Positions 63,761-64,000 of a stretch of 64,000 nucleotides of DNA are shown here, piece by piece. Origin of the DNA: Ancylobacter novellus (GTDB taxonomy: Bacteria > Pseudomonadota > Alphaproteobacteria > Rhizobiales > Xanthobacteraceae); assembly GCA_003241485.1 (NCBI GenBank), contig QFQD01000007.1, forward strand, positions 43,628-107,627, given 5' to 3'. Position numbers and translations under genes: made by a program. The stretch's first letter is position 1; each line of letters starts with the position of its first letter. The notes under the pieces are model-generated. The model was not told the origin of the DNA. It made no database searches and saw only the letters and a program-made list of their open reading frames with translations.

Positions 63761-64000
63761 ATGAAGATGGACGAAGCGCAGGCCCTGGCTGCCTTTTCCG
63801 CCCTGTCGCAGGAAACCCGCCTGCGGATCGTCAGGCGGCTTGTCGCCGCCGGGCCGGATGGGCTGGCGGCGGGCGCCATTGGTGACGCGCTGGACGGCGT
63901 CGCGTCCTCGCGCCTGTCGTTTCATCTCAGCCATCTCGAACATGCCGGGCTGGTTCAGTCGCGTCGCGACGGCCGCTCCGTCATCTACAGCGCCGCCTAC
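63761..64000 (+). CDS. ArsR/SmtB family transcriptional regulator, N-terminal part (3' end outside window)
   Basis: The frame from ATG 63761 is open to the window edge (80 codons). It encodes a winged-helix ArsR-type domain: LAAFSALSQETRLRIVRRLV (first helices) and SSRLSFHLSHLEHAGLVQSRRDGRSVIYSA (recognition helix and wing). No ELCVCDL metal-site motif is present in the visible part (AGAIGDALD occupies that position), so it may respond to something other than arsenite. An in-frame ATG at 63767 is an alternative start. In this family such genes often precede arsenic or other resistance genes. Confidence 0.88.
   Translation, partial: MKMDEAQALAAFSALSQETRLRIVRRLVAAGPDGLAAGAIGDALDGVASSRLSFHLSHLEHAGLVQSRRDGRSVIYSAAY

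Overview
This 64 kb window is GC-rich (roughly two thirds G+C by eye), tightly packed chromosomal DNA from an alphaproteobacterium. Most genes are housekeeping genes. Four features point to the Hyphomicrobiales (Rhizobiales): the trpB-trpA-accD-folC order; the rimP-nusA-ylxR-infB-rbfA-truB-rpsO-pnp block; an MbfA-type membrane ferritin preceded by an Irr/ICE-like palindrome; and a DUF3422 protein. A Xanthobacteraceae relative (Ancylobacter/Starkeya/Xanthobacter type) is my guess and was not tested. I saw no insertion sequence, prophage, CRISPR array, rRNA or tRNA gene.

Layout. 1-4.0 kb: end of a trp operon running into accD and folC. 4.1-12.7 kb: infC, an alpha/beta hydrolase, rsmD and a repeat-rich RluB-type pseudouridine synthase, tadA, polyprenyl diphosphate synthase, and a DUF2007/methyltransferase/S49 protease/small membrane protein operon. 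12.8-16.1 kb: a MacAB-type exporter whose macB is split by a small out-of-frame deletion. 16.1-19.7 kb: purD, a patatin-like protein, YnfA and ispE. 19.7-30.7 kb: the transcription/translation block, with its own promoter and an attenuator-like leader. 30.7-38.5 kb: mbfA, then a minus-strand operon glcD / 8-oxoguanine deaminase / glcE / glcF / asparaginase. 38.5-42.4 kb: poorly characterised genes (a small orphan protein, a secreted hydrolase, DUF3422, a lipoprotein). 42.5-52.1 kb: minus-strand operon HAD phosphatase-ribF-ileS-lspA-exported protein-M16-M16. 52.2-57.2 kb: marC, a Crp-type regulator divergent from a HisKA_2 histidine kinase, dihydroorotase, truA. 57.4-64 kb: polA, ohr, an overlapping ygfZ-tag-HD-phosphatase operon, and the start of an ArsR regulator behind a perfect palindrome.

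How the parts work together. The 19.7-30.6 kb block supplies ribosome maturation (RimP, RbfA, TruB), initiation (IF2), elongation control (NusA) and RNA turnover (PNPase). The glc operon encodes glycolate oxidation to glyoxylate, with a purine deaminase placed between its subunit genes. HAD-RibF-IleS-LspA joins flavin synthesis, isoleucyl-tRNA charging and lipoprotein maturation.

I did not find a convincing new multi-gene system. The most notable items are the mixed glc/deaminase/asparaginase operon, the 13-residue tandem repeats in the RluB tail, the rimP leader attenuator, the ICE-like site of mbfA, and two genes (macB and a tyrosine phosphatase) that carry frame-breaking deletions.
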